Made by a program: the position numbers and the translations under genes. A stretch of 33,562 bases of DNA from Nitrosovibrio sp. Nv4. Its GTDB lineage: Bacteria; Pseudomonadota; Gammaproteobacteria; Burkholderiales; Nitrosomonadaceae. Shown here one piece after another: positions 26,291 through 33,562 of this stretch. Location of the stretch: NCBI GenBank assembly GCA_945888885.1, contig CAMDAX010000007.1, positions 1-33,562 on the forward strand, given 5' to 3'. The notes beneath the pieces are model-generated. The model had not been told where the DNA came from. It worked only from the letters and a program-made list of their open reading frames with translations, and searched no databases. Each line of letters begins with the position of its first letter. Position 1 is the first letter of the stretch.

Positions 26291-26435
26291 CGGCGCACTA
26301 TAGTTTGAAAAACCTTATTGAGTCAACTGGTAACAGGGTTTATCAAATGTTATTTCCAGTAGTTCCTCTCGCCATGACAAGACTGACAGTCAATGTTTCA
26401 AACCAAATTTGCCGATTCTGGTAGAATCCGCACCA

Positions 26436-26612
26436 CGTTTAAGGTGCCCAGTTAAGTGAAGTTCATTAACCGGGTTAAACGGGAACCAGGTGAAATACCT
26501 GGGCTGCCCCCGCAACGGTAAGCAAGCGTGGACATATCCACCATGCCACTGTGAATTCTCCAATTCATGGGAAGGCGATATGTCAAATCTTGTGAGCCCG
26601 GATACCGGCCTT
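26436..26612 (+). promoter_or_regulatory. Cobalamin (AdoCbl) riboswitch
   Basis: The aptamer is recognisable end to end: GGTGCC (26443-26448), the GGTGAAATACCTGGGCTGCC arm, CCCCGCAACGGTAAGC, CCACTG (26546-26551), GGGAAGGC (26569-26576) and the B12 box AGCCCGGATACCGGCC (26595-26610). It lies in the leader of the BtuB-like receptor gene, about 180 bases before its ATG. Coenzyme B12 binding should switch receptor expression off. Confidence 0.95.
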
Positions 26613-26731
26613 TAACGCATATGGAAATATCGCGTGGGGTGATATCCGGATCGACGTCTTTTCTTCGTTCATATAATTTCCCCTGCGGTATTTTATTTAT
26701 CAAAACAGCAGACGGCGGGTCTGCTCAGCCT

Positions 26732-26768
26732 AAAGAAACCCCATGGCGCTATCCATAGGTTTTCTTTT
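26732..26768 (+). terminator. Terminator in the riboswitch expression platform
   Basis: AAAGAAACCCCATGG pairs with CCATAGGTTTTCTTT with one bulge, and the right arm ends in TTTTCTTTT. It lies 25 bases before the receptor ATG, where a B12-dependent terminator would act. A small stem AGCAGA/TCTGCT (26706-26724) just before it may be part of the switching. Anti-terminator pairing was not worked out. Confidence 0.6.
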
Positions 26769-26793
26769 GGCGAATTGCTGCGAGGAATGACAC

Positions 26794-28590
26794 ATGAAAT
26801 TAGGACGGCTGTTAGCTTTAGGGTTGATAACATCTCAGGTTACTTTGGCGATGGCGAGCGGCAACTCGCCAACGAAGCTTCCGGAGCTCACCATTTATGG
26901 CGGGAACCGCATTCCCACGTCCAAAGAACTGACCAATCTTCGCATTAACACGGTCAAGCTGAAGGTCGAGGACAATGACTGGAAAACCGTGCTGCAGGAG
27001 CAGGTGCAGATAAATGAGACCGGGCCAGGCGGCCCGATCTCTCTGTTTATGCGGGGTTCCAATTCAAACCAGACGCTGTTTCTGATAGACGGCATGAGAA
27101 TGTCATCAGCCACTACCGGAGCGCCAAACTTTGCTGCAATTGCCCCAGGTCTGCTGTCTTCAATCGATGTCATTCAGGGTGGAACGTCAGCAGCTTTTGG
27201 CTCTAATGCAGTGGGAGGAGTGATCCGGGGCAACATTGACATCCCAACAGGGTTAATGGTGTCAGCCGGGGGTGGCTCGAGATTCTCGGAGAGATCAGCT
27301 GCGAGCTTAGGAACACGTGGGGATTCGTATTATGCTGGGGTTCGGGTGGTGCAGGACATCATTCATCAAGGATCTACGATGAATAGAAATGATACTTTTG
27401 GTTCTTTTAACCCGGACAACGATCCGCGCAAGCGCTTGGGTATCGTGGCCAAGACAGGCGGCTGGATAACTCCCAATTTTCAGGTGGAAGCTACCGCACT
27501 GACTTCTGCGGCCAAAACCTCATTCGATGCTTCTCCTACGAGTAACGATGTGAACCTGCAGTCCATTTCGATGGCAAATCTCAGAGGGATCTATTCGCTA
27601 CCGCAGAATTTCAGCATCATGGCCACATACGGAGGATCTCTCGATAGATCGACGGTGCGCGGAGCCTATCCAGCAATATTTAATACTCAATCCCTCCAGG
27701 CAACTGTGCAACTGGAGAAAAAACTGGGTTTCGGACGGGTATTTGCCGGGATGGATCACGAGATTCAGAAGGTGACCAGCACCACGCAATTCACTACTGC
27801 CAACCGAACCAACGTAGCAGGGTTCATCGGATCACAATTGAATACCGGGCGGCATGTGGCAGAGGGCATGTTCCGCCACGATGACAACAGCCAGTTCGGG
27901 GGCTACAACACTTACTCATTCTCACTTGCGCGCAAGCTGGGTGATGCTTGGCGGATAGGTGCAGTCACCTCATCGTCGTTCAAGGCGCCGACCTTTAACG
28001 ATCTTTACTGGCCGATGGCCTGGGGATTCGGTGGCAACTCCAATCTCAGACCCGAACGCGGCCGGATGCACGAGGCGTTTATATCGTATGACCAGGGGGG
28101 TGCCAGCTATCGGCTGGGTTATTTCATCAATAACGTCCAGGATGCCATCGTAATTAACGGGGTATTTTCGCAAATGGAGAATATTTCTCATGCCCGGATC
28201 GACGGGGTAGAGTTTAGCGGAATTCAGCCAATTGGTAAGAATTGGACGGTACGAGCTAACGTAACCGGCCAGAATCCGCAGAATGAACAGACCCATACTA
28301 CTCTGGCGCGCAGATCGAAAGTGTTTGGGACGACGGTACTGCGTTATGCCTCCGGGAATTTCTCCGCTGAAGCGATAGCAAGGGGAGAGGGGCTGCGCTA
28401 CGACGATATAGAGAATACCCACAAGCTGCCGGCAATGGTGATTGCGGGTTTCAGCGCGACGTACAAGATTAATCGGGGGCCTACTGTGCGAGTTCAGATC
28501 GATAACCTGCTCGACAAGAAGTATCAGTCGGCGGTTGGTTTTAACGGCATCCCGCGAACCGTCTGGGCAAGCGTCACGCAGACCTTTTGA
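26794..28590 (+). CDS. btuB: TonB-dependent vitamin B12 receptor, BtuB-like
   Basis: An outer-membrane receptor that imports cobalamins with energy from TonB. It is 598 residues with a signal peptide (MKLGRLLALGLITSQVTLAMA, cut near 21-22) and a TonB box at ELTIYG (31-36). The plug includes SLFMRGSNSNQTLFLIDGMR and GTSAAFGSNAVGGVI. The 22-strand barrel ends in phenylalanine (QTF). The length matches BtuB (about 600) and is much shorter than siderophore receptors. Functional assignment rests mainly on the cobalamin riboswitch in its leader. No btuCDF or cobalamin synthesis genes are in the window. A strong terminator overlaps its stop codon. Confidence 0.9.
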   Translation: MKLGRLLALGLITSQVTLAMASGNSPTKLPELTIYGGNRIPTSKELTNLRINTVKLKVEDNDWKTVLQEQVQINETGPGGPISLFMRGSNSNQTLFLIDGMRMSSATTGAPNFAAIAPGLLSSIDVIQGGTSAAFGSNAVGGVIRGNIDIPTGLMVSAGGGSRFSERSAASLGTRGDSYYAGVRVVQDIIHQGSTMNRNDTFGSFNPDNDPRKRLGIVAKTGGWITPNFQVEATALTSAAKTSFDASPTSNDVNLQSISMANLRGIYSLPQNFSIMATYGGSLDRSTVRGAYPAIFNTQSLQATVQLEKKLGFGRVFAGMDHEIQKVTSTTQFTTANRTNVAGFIGSQLNTGRHVAEGMFRHDDNSQFGGYNTYSFSLARKLGDAWRIGAVTSSSFKAPTFNDLYWPMAWGFGGNSNLRPERGRMHEAFISYDQGGASYRLGYFINNVQDAIVINGVFSQMENISHARIDGVEFSGIQPIGKNWTVRANVTGQNPQNEQTHTTLARRSKVFGTTVLRYASGNFSAEAIARGEGLRYDDIENTHKLPAMVIAGFSATYKINRGPTVRVQIDNLLDKKYQSAVGFNGIPRTVWASVTQTF

Positions 28591-28626
28591 GCGCTGCTGC
28601 CGGCAATTGCGGCAGCAGCGCTTTTT
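28590..28626 (+). terminator. Intrinsic terminator after btuB
   Basis: A 12-bp GC-rich stem, AGCGCTGCTGCC (28590-28601) with GGCAGCAGCGCT (28611-28622), is followed by a T-run. It begins in the last base of the stop codon and should isolate btuB from the MsbA-like gene 33 bases downstream. Confidence 0.92.
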
Positions 28627-28658
28627 CATTTCTTCTCTGATTCTGCTATTGTGCGTCC

Positions 28659-30398
28659 ATGCAAAATGCACTAACCATGACTGGTCGCCAGTTATACGCA
28701 CGTTTGACAGACTACGTTGCGCCTTACCGGGGTACGTTTGCACTAGGGCTGCTTGGTATGATGGTGCTGGCGGCAACCGAACCTGCGCTACCGGTACTGC
28801 TGAAGTTGATGCTGGACGGAACGCTCGTCAACCAGAAGCATGAATTGGTGCAGTTGGTGCCGCTGGCAGTTATTGTATTTTTTGCAGTGCGCGGAGTGAC
28901 GAGCTACCTCAGTATTTATGTACTTAACTGGGTGAGCGGCAAACTGGTGATGGATTTACGCGTAACCATGTTCGACAAGTTGTTGACGTTGCCTGCCAGT
29001 TATTACGCCGATCACGCCAGTGACAATCTTGTTGCCACAGTCACCTTTGACGCGAGTCGTACCGTTCATACCGCCACTGGTGCGATATCCGTGCTAGCGC
29101 GGGATACGCTGACCATCATTGCGCTGCTGGCGTGGATGCTTTATCTGGATTGGAGATCCGCGTTGCTGGCGTTGTTGCTGATCCCGATGATCATACTGAT
29201 TATGCGGCTGGGCAATGGGCAGCAACAGAAAAGTGGTCGGGAAACGGAGAAAACGCTGGACGGCATGACTCAGGTGTTACAGGAGTCGATCAGGAACCAC
29301 AAAGTGGTCAAACTTTACGGAGGCCAGCAGTACCAAAGTCAGCGCTTCCGGAATGAAGTTGACCGGTCGCATCGTTCCACCATGAAACAGGCCAATGCCA
29401 AGGCTTTCATTGCATCGCTGATGCAAATGGCCGTCGGCGTGGTACTGGCGATTGCTATCTACCCTGCCACCCAGCAGGCTACCACTGATGGAGCTACGGC
29501 AGGCAGTTTTGTTTCACTCAGCATGGCCATGCTGCTACTGATCATGCCAGTGAAACGCATCACTGCTATTTACATGTCTCGGCACCAAGGGCTGACCGCC
29601 GCTGGAAGTGTATTCTCTCTGCTGGATCAGGAGATTGAGCAGGATGCGGGAACGGTTGCTATCGGTCGTACACAGGGGGAATTGCACTTTGAACAAGTCG
29701 GTTTTCACTGTCATCCGCAAGCAGGTGCTGCACTGGAAGACTTTACGCTGACGCTACTGCCAGGTGAGACGGTGGCGCTGGTGGATCCAGTCGATAGCGG
29801 CAAGCTTATACTGGCCGATCTATTGCCGCGTTTTCTCCAGCCCGATACCGGAAGAATCCTGCTCGATGACCAGGATCTGTCGACCCTTACATTAACCAGC
29901 CTGCGTGCCAACATCGCACTGGTATCATGGGAGATAAGACTGTTCAACGATACAGTGGCGGCCAACATTGCTTATGGCGCAATGGGGCGTGCCACCGAAG
30001 CGGATATCATCGCTGCAATGCATGCTGCGCATGCGGCAGAATTCGTTCGAGAATTACCGCAGGGACTGCAAACTGTGGTGGGTGAAAAGGGTGTACAGCT
30101 TTCCAATGGACAGCGTTTACGTATCACCATTGCCCGGGCATTGCTGAAAAACCCACCCATTCTGATCCTGGACGAAACATCATCGGCACCGGACTTGAAG
30201 CCCGGGCAGCAGGAGCAGGCGGCGCTGGTAACTCTGATACAAGGCCGCACTACCATCATCATCGCACAGCATTCATCCGCTGTGACAGAAAAAGCGGATC
30301 GCATCATCCTGCTGCAACATGGTCGCATTACTGCAATCGGCAGTCACTTGAAGTTGCTGGCAAAAGAAGAAACTTACGCAGGGCTTTTCCGGACGTAA
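28659..30398 (+). CDS. msbA: MsbA-like ABC exporter half-transporter with degenerate ATPase motifs
   Basis: MsbA flips lipid A-core across the inner membrane. This 579-residue protein has the family layout: six membrane helices (about 20-310), the ESIRNHKVVKLYGGQQY loop and a C-terminal ATPase. The ATPase is strikingly altered. The A-loop Tyr is C351. The P-loop, normally GRSGSGKST, is DPVDSGKLI (376-384), losing two glycines and the Ser/Thr pair. The Q-loop Gln is W424 (VSWEIRLF). The signature is LSNGQ (481-485), the D-loop reads SAPD, and the H-loop His (H538) follows a one-residue insertion (IAQHSS). Walker B D505-E506 and the rest of the fold are intact, without stops or frameshifts. It may be a pseudo-ATPase subunit, one half of a heterodimer, or a gene losing function. 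Its 3' end overlaps the convergent WbpM-like gene by 25 bases. Confidence 0.85.
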   Translation: MQNALTMTGRQLYARLTDYVAPYRGTFALGLLGMMVLAATEPALPVLLKLMLDGTLVNQKHELVQLVPLAVIVFFAVRGVTSYLSIYVLNWVSGKLVMDLRVTMFDKLLTLPASYYADHASDNLVATVTFDASRTVHTATGAISVLARDTLTIIALLAWMLYLDWRSALLALLLIPMIILIMRLGNGQQQKSGRETEKTLDGMTQVLQESIRNHKVVKLYGGQQYQSQRFRNEVDRSHRSTMKQANAKAFIASLMQMAVGVVLAIAIYPATQQATTDGATAGSFVSLSMAMLLLIMPVKRITAIYMSRHQGLTAAGSVFSLLDQEIEQDAGTVAIGRTQGELHFEQVGFHCHPQAGAALEDFTLTLLPGETVALVDPVDSGKLILADLLPRFLQPDTGRILLDDQDLSTLTLTSLRANIALVSWEIRLFNDTVAANIAYGAMGRATEADIIAAMHAAHAAEFVRELPQGLQTVVGEKGVQLSNGQRLRITIARALLKNPPILILDETSSAPDLKPGQQEQAALVTLIQGRTTIIIAQHSSAVTEKADRIILLQHGRITAIGSHLKLLAKEETYAGLFRT

Positions 30399-32299
30399 TC
30401 ATCATCCCCATTGCTACTGGTTTCCCCATGTAAATATTCCGGCACCCATTTTGTCAGCCACTGCCTAACCTCTGTATCGCTTAACACCGGGTGTTCGTCA
30501 ATCCACGCTATCAATTCCAGCAGCCATTGCATATCAACTGCACGCGCGCAGGCGATACGCAGCTTAGTGTGGTGGGTGGGCAGGGTATTTTCATCATCGG
30601 CCAGTAACTCCTCATAGAGTTTCTCTCCCGGGCGCAACCCGCTGTAGACAATCTTGATATCTTCCTCGCTCAAACCAGACAGGCGGATCAGGTCTCTTGC
30701 CAGATCGGCAATTTTTACCGGTTCGCCCATATCCAGTACAAAAATTTCTCTGCCACCCCGCCCTCCTCCCATCAACCCTGCCTGCAGTACCAGTTGTGCC
30801 GCCTCAGGGATGGACATGAAATAGCGCGTAATTTCTGGGTGAGTAACGGTGATCGGCCCACCCCTGGCAATCTGTTCGCGGAATTTTGGAATCACGCTGC
30901 CCGTGCTACCCAGCACGTTGCCAAAACGTACTATCACGAAACACGTACCTGGCATCCCAACATCTTGAGCATTTTTTCCAGCTGCTAAAACGGATTGTTG
31001 CAGCGCTTGACATACCATCTCCGCCAAACATTTACTGGCACCCATAACGCTGGTGGGATTGACCGCTTTATCGGTTGAAATCAGCACAAACTTTCTTACG
31101 CCGTATTTGATTGCCGTTTGCGCCAGAATGTAAGTTCCCATGACATTGTTCTGAACCGTCTCCCAGGCATTCTCCTGCTCCATCAACGGCACATGCTTGT
31201 AAGCAGCAGCATGGAACACCACCGTTGGCCGAAACTGTGCGAACACCTGCGCCAGTCGGGCGGAGTGTCTAACATCGCCGATCATAAACGCCATCGGCAT
31301 ATCTGAAAAAATGGAACGAAATTCCTGCTCGATGTTGTAGAGTGCAAGCTCGTTCAACTCAAAAAACACCAAGCGGTGAGGGTTGAATTTCGCGATTTGC
31401 CGGCATAACTCCGATCCGATCGAACCGCCTGCTCCGGTAATCAGCACAGTTTTTTCTGCCAGCAAACCATGCAACCCTTCATCATCCAACGTCACAGGGT
31501 CACGCCCCAGCAAATCATCCAGCTCAACATTGCGGATTTGCGATATGGTGACTTTTCCGCTAATCAGGTCGTCATAGGAAGGTACGGTCAACGCTTTCAC
31601 TCCCGCAGCGGAGCATATTTCCAGTGCCCGGCGGCGATCGCTGTGAGCAGCGGATGGCATGGCAATAATGGCATGAGCGACGTCCCGCTTTTCCGCCACA
31701 GCAGGTAACTCATCGATTCGTCCCAGCACTTCCAGGCCGTGCAGAATCAGTCCGCGCTTTCGTTGATCGTCATCCAGCAACCCCACTATCCGCCATTCGA
31801 TGCTGCGGGAAAGTTCTTTCACCAGACCGACCGCAGCATCGCCCGCACCTAGTACCAGCACAGGATTGCCTTGCAGGCTTTTTAGCCCGTAGAGTCGGCC
31901 TTCCTTCCATAGCCGGTAGATAAGCCGGCTACCGCTCATCATGAACAAGAGAAGAATCGGATCCAGTATCAACACTGAGCGCGGCACCCCAGCGAGTATT
32001 TGCAGCAAAAACAACCCCAACGACACCGCTGCTGCACCTGTCAGAACCGCCAGCAGGATACGCCACAAATCAGGCAGACTCGCGTAACGCCAGATGCCGC
32101 GATACAGACCAAACCACAGAAACGCTGCTGCCTGAATCGGGATCACCCATAGCAGGGTTTTCTTTAGCGACTCCAGGTGTAAGGGGGGAATATCGAAATT
32201 GAAACGGAATAAATGCGCTAGCCACCACGCTACGACGATCACGATGAGGTCGTGAGTAAATGCAATGAATCTGCGTAAGTTTGGGTTGTGCTGCAGCAT
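30374..32299 (-). CDS. Membrane-bound nucleotide-sugar 4,6-dehydratase (WbpM/FlaA1/CapD-like)
   Basis: Long-form enzymes of this family act on UDP-GlcNAc or related sugars to start synthesis of rare amino sugars for O-antigen or capsule. At 641 residues it has four N-terminal membrane helices (about 12-115), a first Rossmann domain (about 140-265, PVLVLGAGDAAVGLVKELS) and the catalytic SDR domain. The latter has VLITGAGGSIGSELCRQIAK, then AAYKHVPLMEQENAWETVQN, then STDKAVNPTSVMGASKCLAE. The usual YxxxK is MxxxK (M-G-A-S-K), as in WbpM and FlaA1. The C-terminal RPGEKLYEELL is also typical. It lies four bases after the WbpL-like gene, forming the familiar initiating pair. The precise product (4,6-dehydration, with or without 5-epimerisation) is not readable. 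Confidence 0.93.
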   Translation of the reverse strand: MLQHNPNLRRFIAFTHDLIVIVVAWWLAHLFRFNFDIPPLHLESLKKTLLWVIPIQAAAFLWFGLYRGIWRYASLPDLWRILLAVLTGAAAVSLGLFLLQILAGVPRSVLILDPILLLFMMSGSRLIYRLWKEGRLYGLKSLQGNPVLVLGAGDAAVGLVKELSRSIEWRIVGLLDDDQRKRGLILHGLEVLGRIDELPAVAEKRDVAHAIIAMPSAAHSDRRRALEICSAAGVKALTVPSYDDLISGKVTISQIRNVELDDLLGRDPVTLDDEGLHGLLAEKTVLITGAGGSIGSELCRQIAKFNPHRLVFFELNELALYNIEQEFRSIFSDMPMAFMIGDVRHSARLAQVFAQFRPTVVFHAAAYKHVPLMEQENAWETVQNNVMGTYILAQTAIKYGVRKFVLISTDKAVNPTSVMGASKCLAEMVCQALQQSVLAAGKNAQDVGMPGTCFVIVRFGNVLGSTGSVIPKFREQIARGGPITVTHPEITRYFMSIPEAAQLVLQAGLMGGGRGGREIFVLDMGEPVKIADLARDLIRLSGLSEEDIKIVYSGLRPGEKLYEELLADDENTLPTHHTKLRIACARAVDMQWLLELIAWIDEHPVLSDTEVRQWLTKWVPEYLHGETSSNGDDDYVRKSPA

Positions 32300-32303
32300 C
32301 CTG

Positions 32304-33293
32304 TCAGTCGCCGTAGCGACGTTTCCAATAATAGTCAGAAATAACCATCATCATCAGATAAGCTCCACCCCATGCTATACCGATTCCTAACTGAATAGCG
32401 GCGTCTTGCCCCACTGCCCAAACCGCGCTGGCACCTGCAGCCAGCATCAGCATATAGCCGAGCAGCGCTGTATTGCGATGTCCGAACCCGCTTTGCACCA
32501 GACGTTGGTAATAATGCTCACGATGTGCCTGCCAGATTTTTTCACCATGCAAGCAACGTTTTGCGAGTGTAGCCGTGGCATCGGCAATGAACGGTGAGAA
32601 TACCAGTAGTGGCAACCACAGTGGCCACAGGCCATCGATCCAGCCTATCGCGCCGAATGCTGCTGCCAGGAATCCCAGTGGGATCGAACCCGCATCACCC
32701 ATGAAGACGCGCGCCGGATAAAAATTGAACAACAAGAAAGCTGCGGCAGCGGCAGCAATACATAAATTTAGCACAGCAAAAGTTTCATTCCCGGCAAGCC
32801 ATGCAGTCAGGCCGTAGCAACTGAAGCCGATCAGCGTCATGCCTCCTGCAAGACCATCGGAGCCATCCATGAAATTATAGAGATTGGTCACCCAGATGAC
32901 TGCGACTGCGGTTACGGCTGCGATCATCCATCCATGTGTGTCAGCTAGAAGGGCTGTGGAAAGCCAGGCTGCGGCAGAACCATGCATTAGTAACCGCCAC
33001 CAGACCGACAGGCCATGTACGTCATCGGCCAGAGATATTGTCACCAGCAAACCAACACCCACCCACACTGACAAAGGTAGCGCGGTGGGAAGCAAAACCA
33101 CCCACGAGGCCAGCACCCCTAGCATCAAACTGACACCGCCAATTCGGGGGACTGGTTTGATATGGAGAGAGCGGGAATTGGGGTGATCCAGCACCTTGAG
33201 AGTATTGACCCTCATTAGCAACCAGATCAAGGCAAATGTCACCACAAACGAGAACATCGGTGCAATGACGAGCTGAGAAGGAGTGGCGACCAT
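32304..33293 (-). CDS. Undecaprenyl-phosphate sugar-1-phosphate transferase (WbpL/WecA-like)
   Basis: An MraY/WecA-superfamily integral membrane enzyme that loads the first sugar phosphate onto undecaprenyl phosphate. At 329 residues it has about ten hydrophobic segments and the family motifs: HIKPVPRIGGVSLMLG (about 45-60), SLADDVHGLSVWWRLLMH, TNLYNFMDGSDGLAGGM, ARVFMGDAGSIPLGFL and the cytoplasmic loop HREHYYQRLVQSG. This HREHYYQRL form is typical of the WbpL subgroup that uses rare N-acetylated sugars, fitting the WbpM-like partner just downstream. Together they would start an O-antigen or exopolysaccharide repeat. Confidence 0.92.
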   Translation of the reverse strand: MVATPSQLVIAPMFSFVVTFALIWLLMRVNTLKVLDHPNSRSLHIKPVPRIGGVSLMLGVLASWVVLLPTALPLSVWVGVGLLVTISLADDVHGLSVWWRLLMHGSAAAWLSTALLADTHGWMIAAVTAVAVIWVTNLYNFMDGSDGLAGGMTLIGFSCYGLTAWLAGNETFAVLNLCIAAAAAAFLLFNFYPARVFMGDAGSIPLGFLAAAFGAIGWIDGLWPLWLPLLVFSPFIADATATLAKRCLHGEKIWQAHREHYYQRLVQSGFGHRNTALLGYMLMLAAGASAVWAVGQDAAIQLGIGIAWGGAYLMMMVISDYYWKRRYGD

Positions 33294-33440
33294 AATATGG
33301 GATTATACCCGTCGATGCTGCCAACCATGGTTTTCCGTGTCACCCTCATAGAAGGATATTTAAATCCCTGAATGAATAAGGTAGTCCCCCAGATATACCG
33401 GAGGCAATTTAAATAATCCTAAAAAACGCAGTTGGGATTT

Positions 33441-33562
33441 ATGGGAAAAACAGCTGCAACCCAATACTGGCTTGTGTTTGCGACAAGAAATGCCAACTGC
33501 TCCGAATTTGCCATGAATCGGCTGGAAGCAAGCAATGGCAATGTTTTCAGCCTGCCCGTGCT
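33441..33562 (+). CDS. Partial gene, possible NusG/RfaH-type N-terminal domain
   Basis: An open frame from ATG 33441 runs off the right edge after 40 codons. It includes QYWLVFATRNANCSEFAMNR and VFSLPV. The pattern (aromatic-x-V-x-x-A-T-R near the start, a helix with E-x-x-A, then hydrophobic-x-x-P) resembles the N-terminal domain of NusG and RfaH-like antiterminators, which often sit at the head of polysaccharide loci. It diverges from the WbpL-like gene across 147 bp, in which I found no ops or JUMPstart element. Only about a quarter of such a protein is visible, so the call is tentative. Confidence 0.4.
   Translation, partial: MGKTAATQYWLVFATRNANCSEFAMNRLEASNGNVFSLPV

Noticed and set aside
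30267-30272. Complete loss of the H-loop histidine in the MsbA-like protein
   Set aside because: An aligned His (H538) can be kept by allowing one inserted residue (Q537), so loss is not certain; only a displacement is claimed.
33294-33440. JUMPstart/ops element for an RfaH-like factor
   Set aside because: No GGCGGTAGCGTG-like sequence is visible in the gap.

Overview
The window reads as chromosomal DNA of a betaproteobacterium, most likely in the Nitrosomonadales (Nitrosomonas/Gallionella-like). This is inferred from gene order and protein style, not from a database search. Supporting order: fmdB–DUF502–aspS–nudB, hemP–bfd–bfr, zapB-like–zapA–6S RNA–EVE protein, a ceruloplasmin-like two-domain multicopper oxidase, and a TIGR04073 (exosortase-associated) protein. 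No tRNA, rRNA, CRISPR array, integrase or transposase was seen.

Layout. 0.3–6.3 kb is housekeeping: a type-2 glycerate kinase coupled to uvrA on the minus strand, then a YajR-type MFS transporter and ssb on the plus strand. 6.4–13.2 kb is an iron block, all on the minus strand: hemP, bfd, bfr, then a damaged outer-membrane barrel gene, a TIGR04073 gene with a broken signal peptide, a multicopper oxidase, and a siderophore receptor whose reading frame is fused to a DUF2325 domain. A near-ideal Fur box lies on the receptor promoter and a weaker one lies before hemP. 13.4–24.0 kb is on the plus strand: arfB, fmdB-like, DUF502, aspS, nudB, nadA, an endonuclease-fold/clsB pair, sua5, a HAD phosphatase, purE and purC. 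24.1–26.3 kb is on the minus strand: a TauE/SafE permease, an EVE protein, 6S RNA with its own terminator, zapA and a ZapB-like coiled coil. 26.4–30.4 kb is on the plus strand: a cobalamin riboswitch controlling a BtuB-like receptor, then an MsbA-like ABC protein. 30.4–33.3 kb is on the minus strand: a WbpM-like dehydratase and a WbpL/WecA-like glycan-initiating transferase. The right edge cuts a possible NusG/RfaH-type gene.

How the parts fit. The iron block pairs uptake (siderophore receptor, HemP) with storage (Bfr/Bfd) and a possible periplasmic oxidase. The right end pairs B12 uptake with envelope glycan functions.

Most unusual points: (1) the in-frame DUF2325–TonB receptor fusion, with a strong internal ribosome site just before the signal peptide; (2) a duplicated block of about 140 bp, whose untranslated part is better conserved than its coding part, flanking the oxidase cluster; (3) the MsbA-like protein, whose ATPase motifs (A-loop, P-loop, Q-loop, signature, D-loop) are nearly all altered in an otherwise intact frame; (4) two neighbouring genes each broken by a single-base homopolymer change; (5) a seven-unit hexanucleotide repeat inside the sua5 coding sequence.
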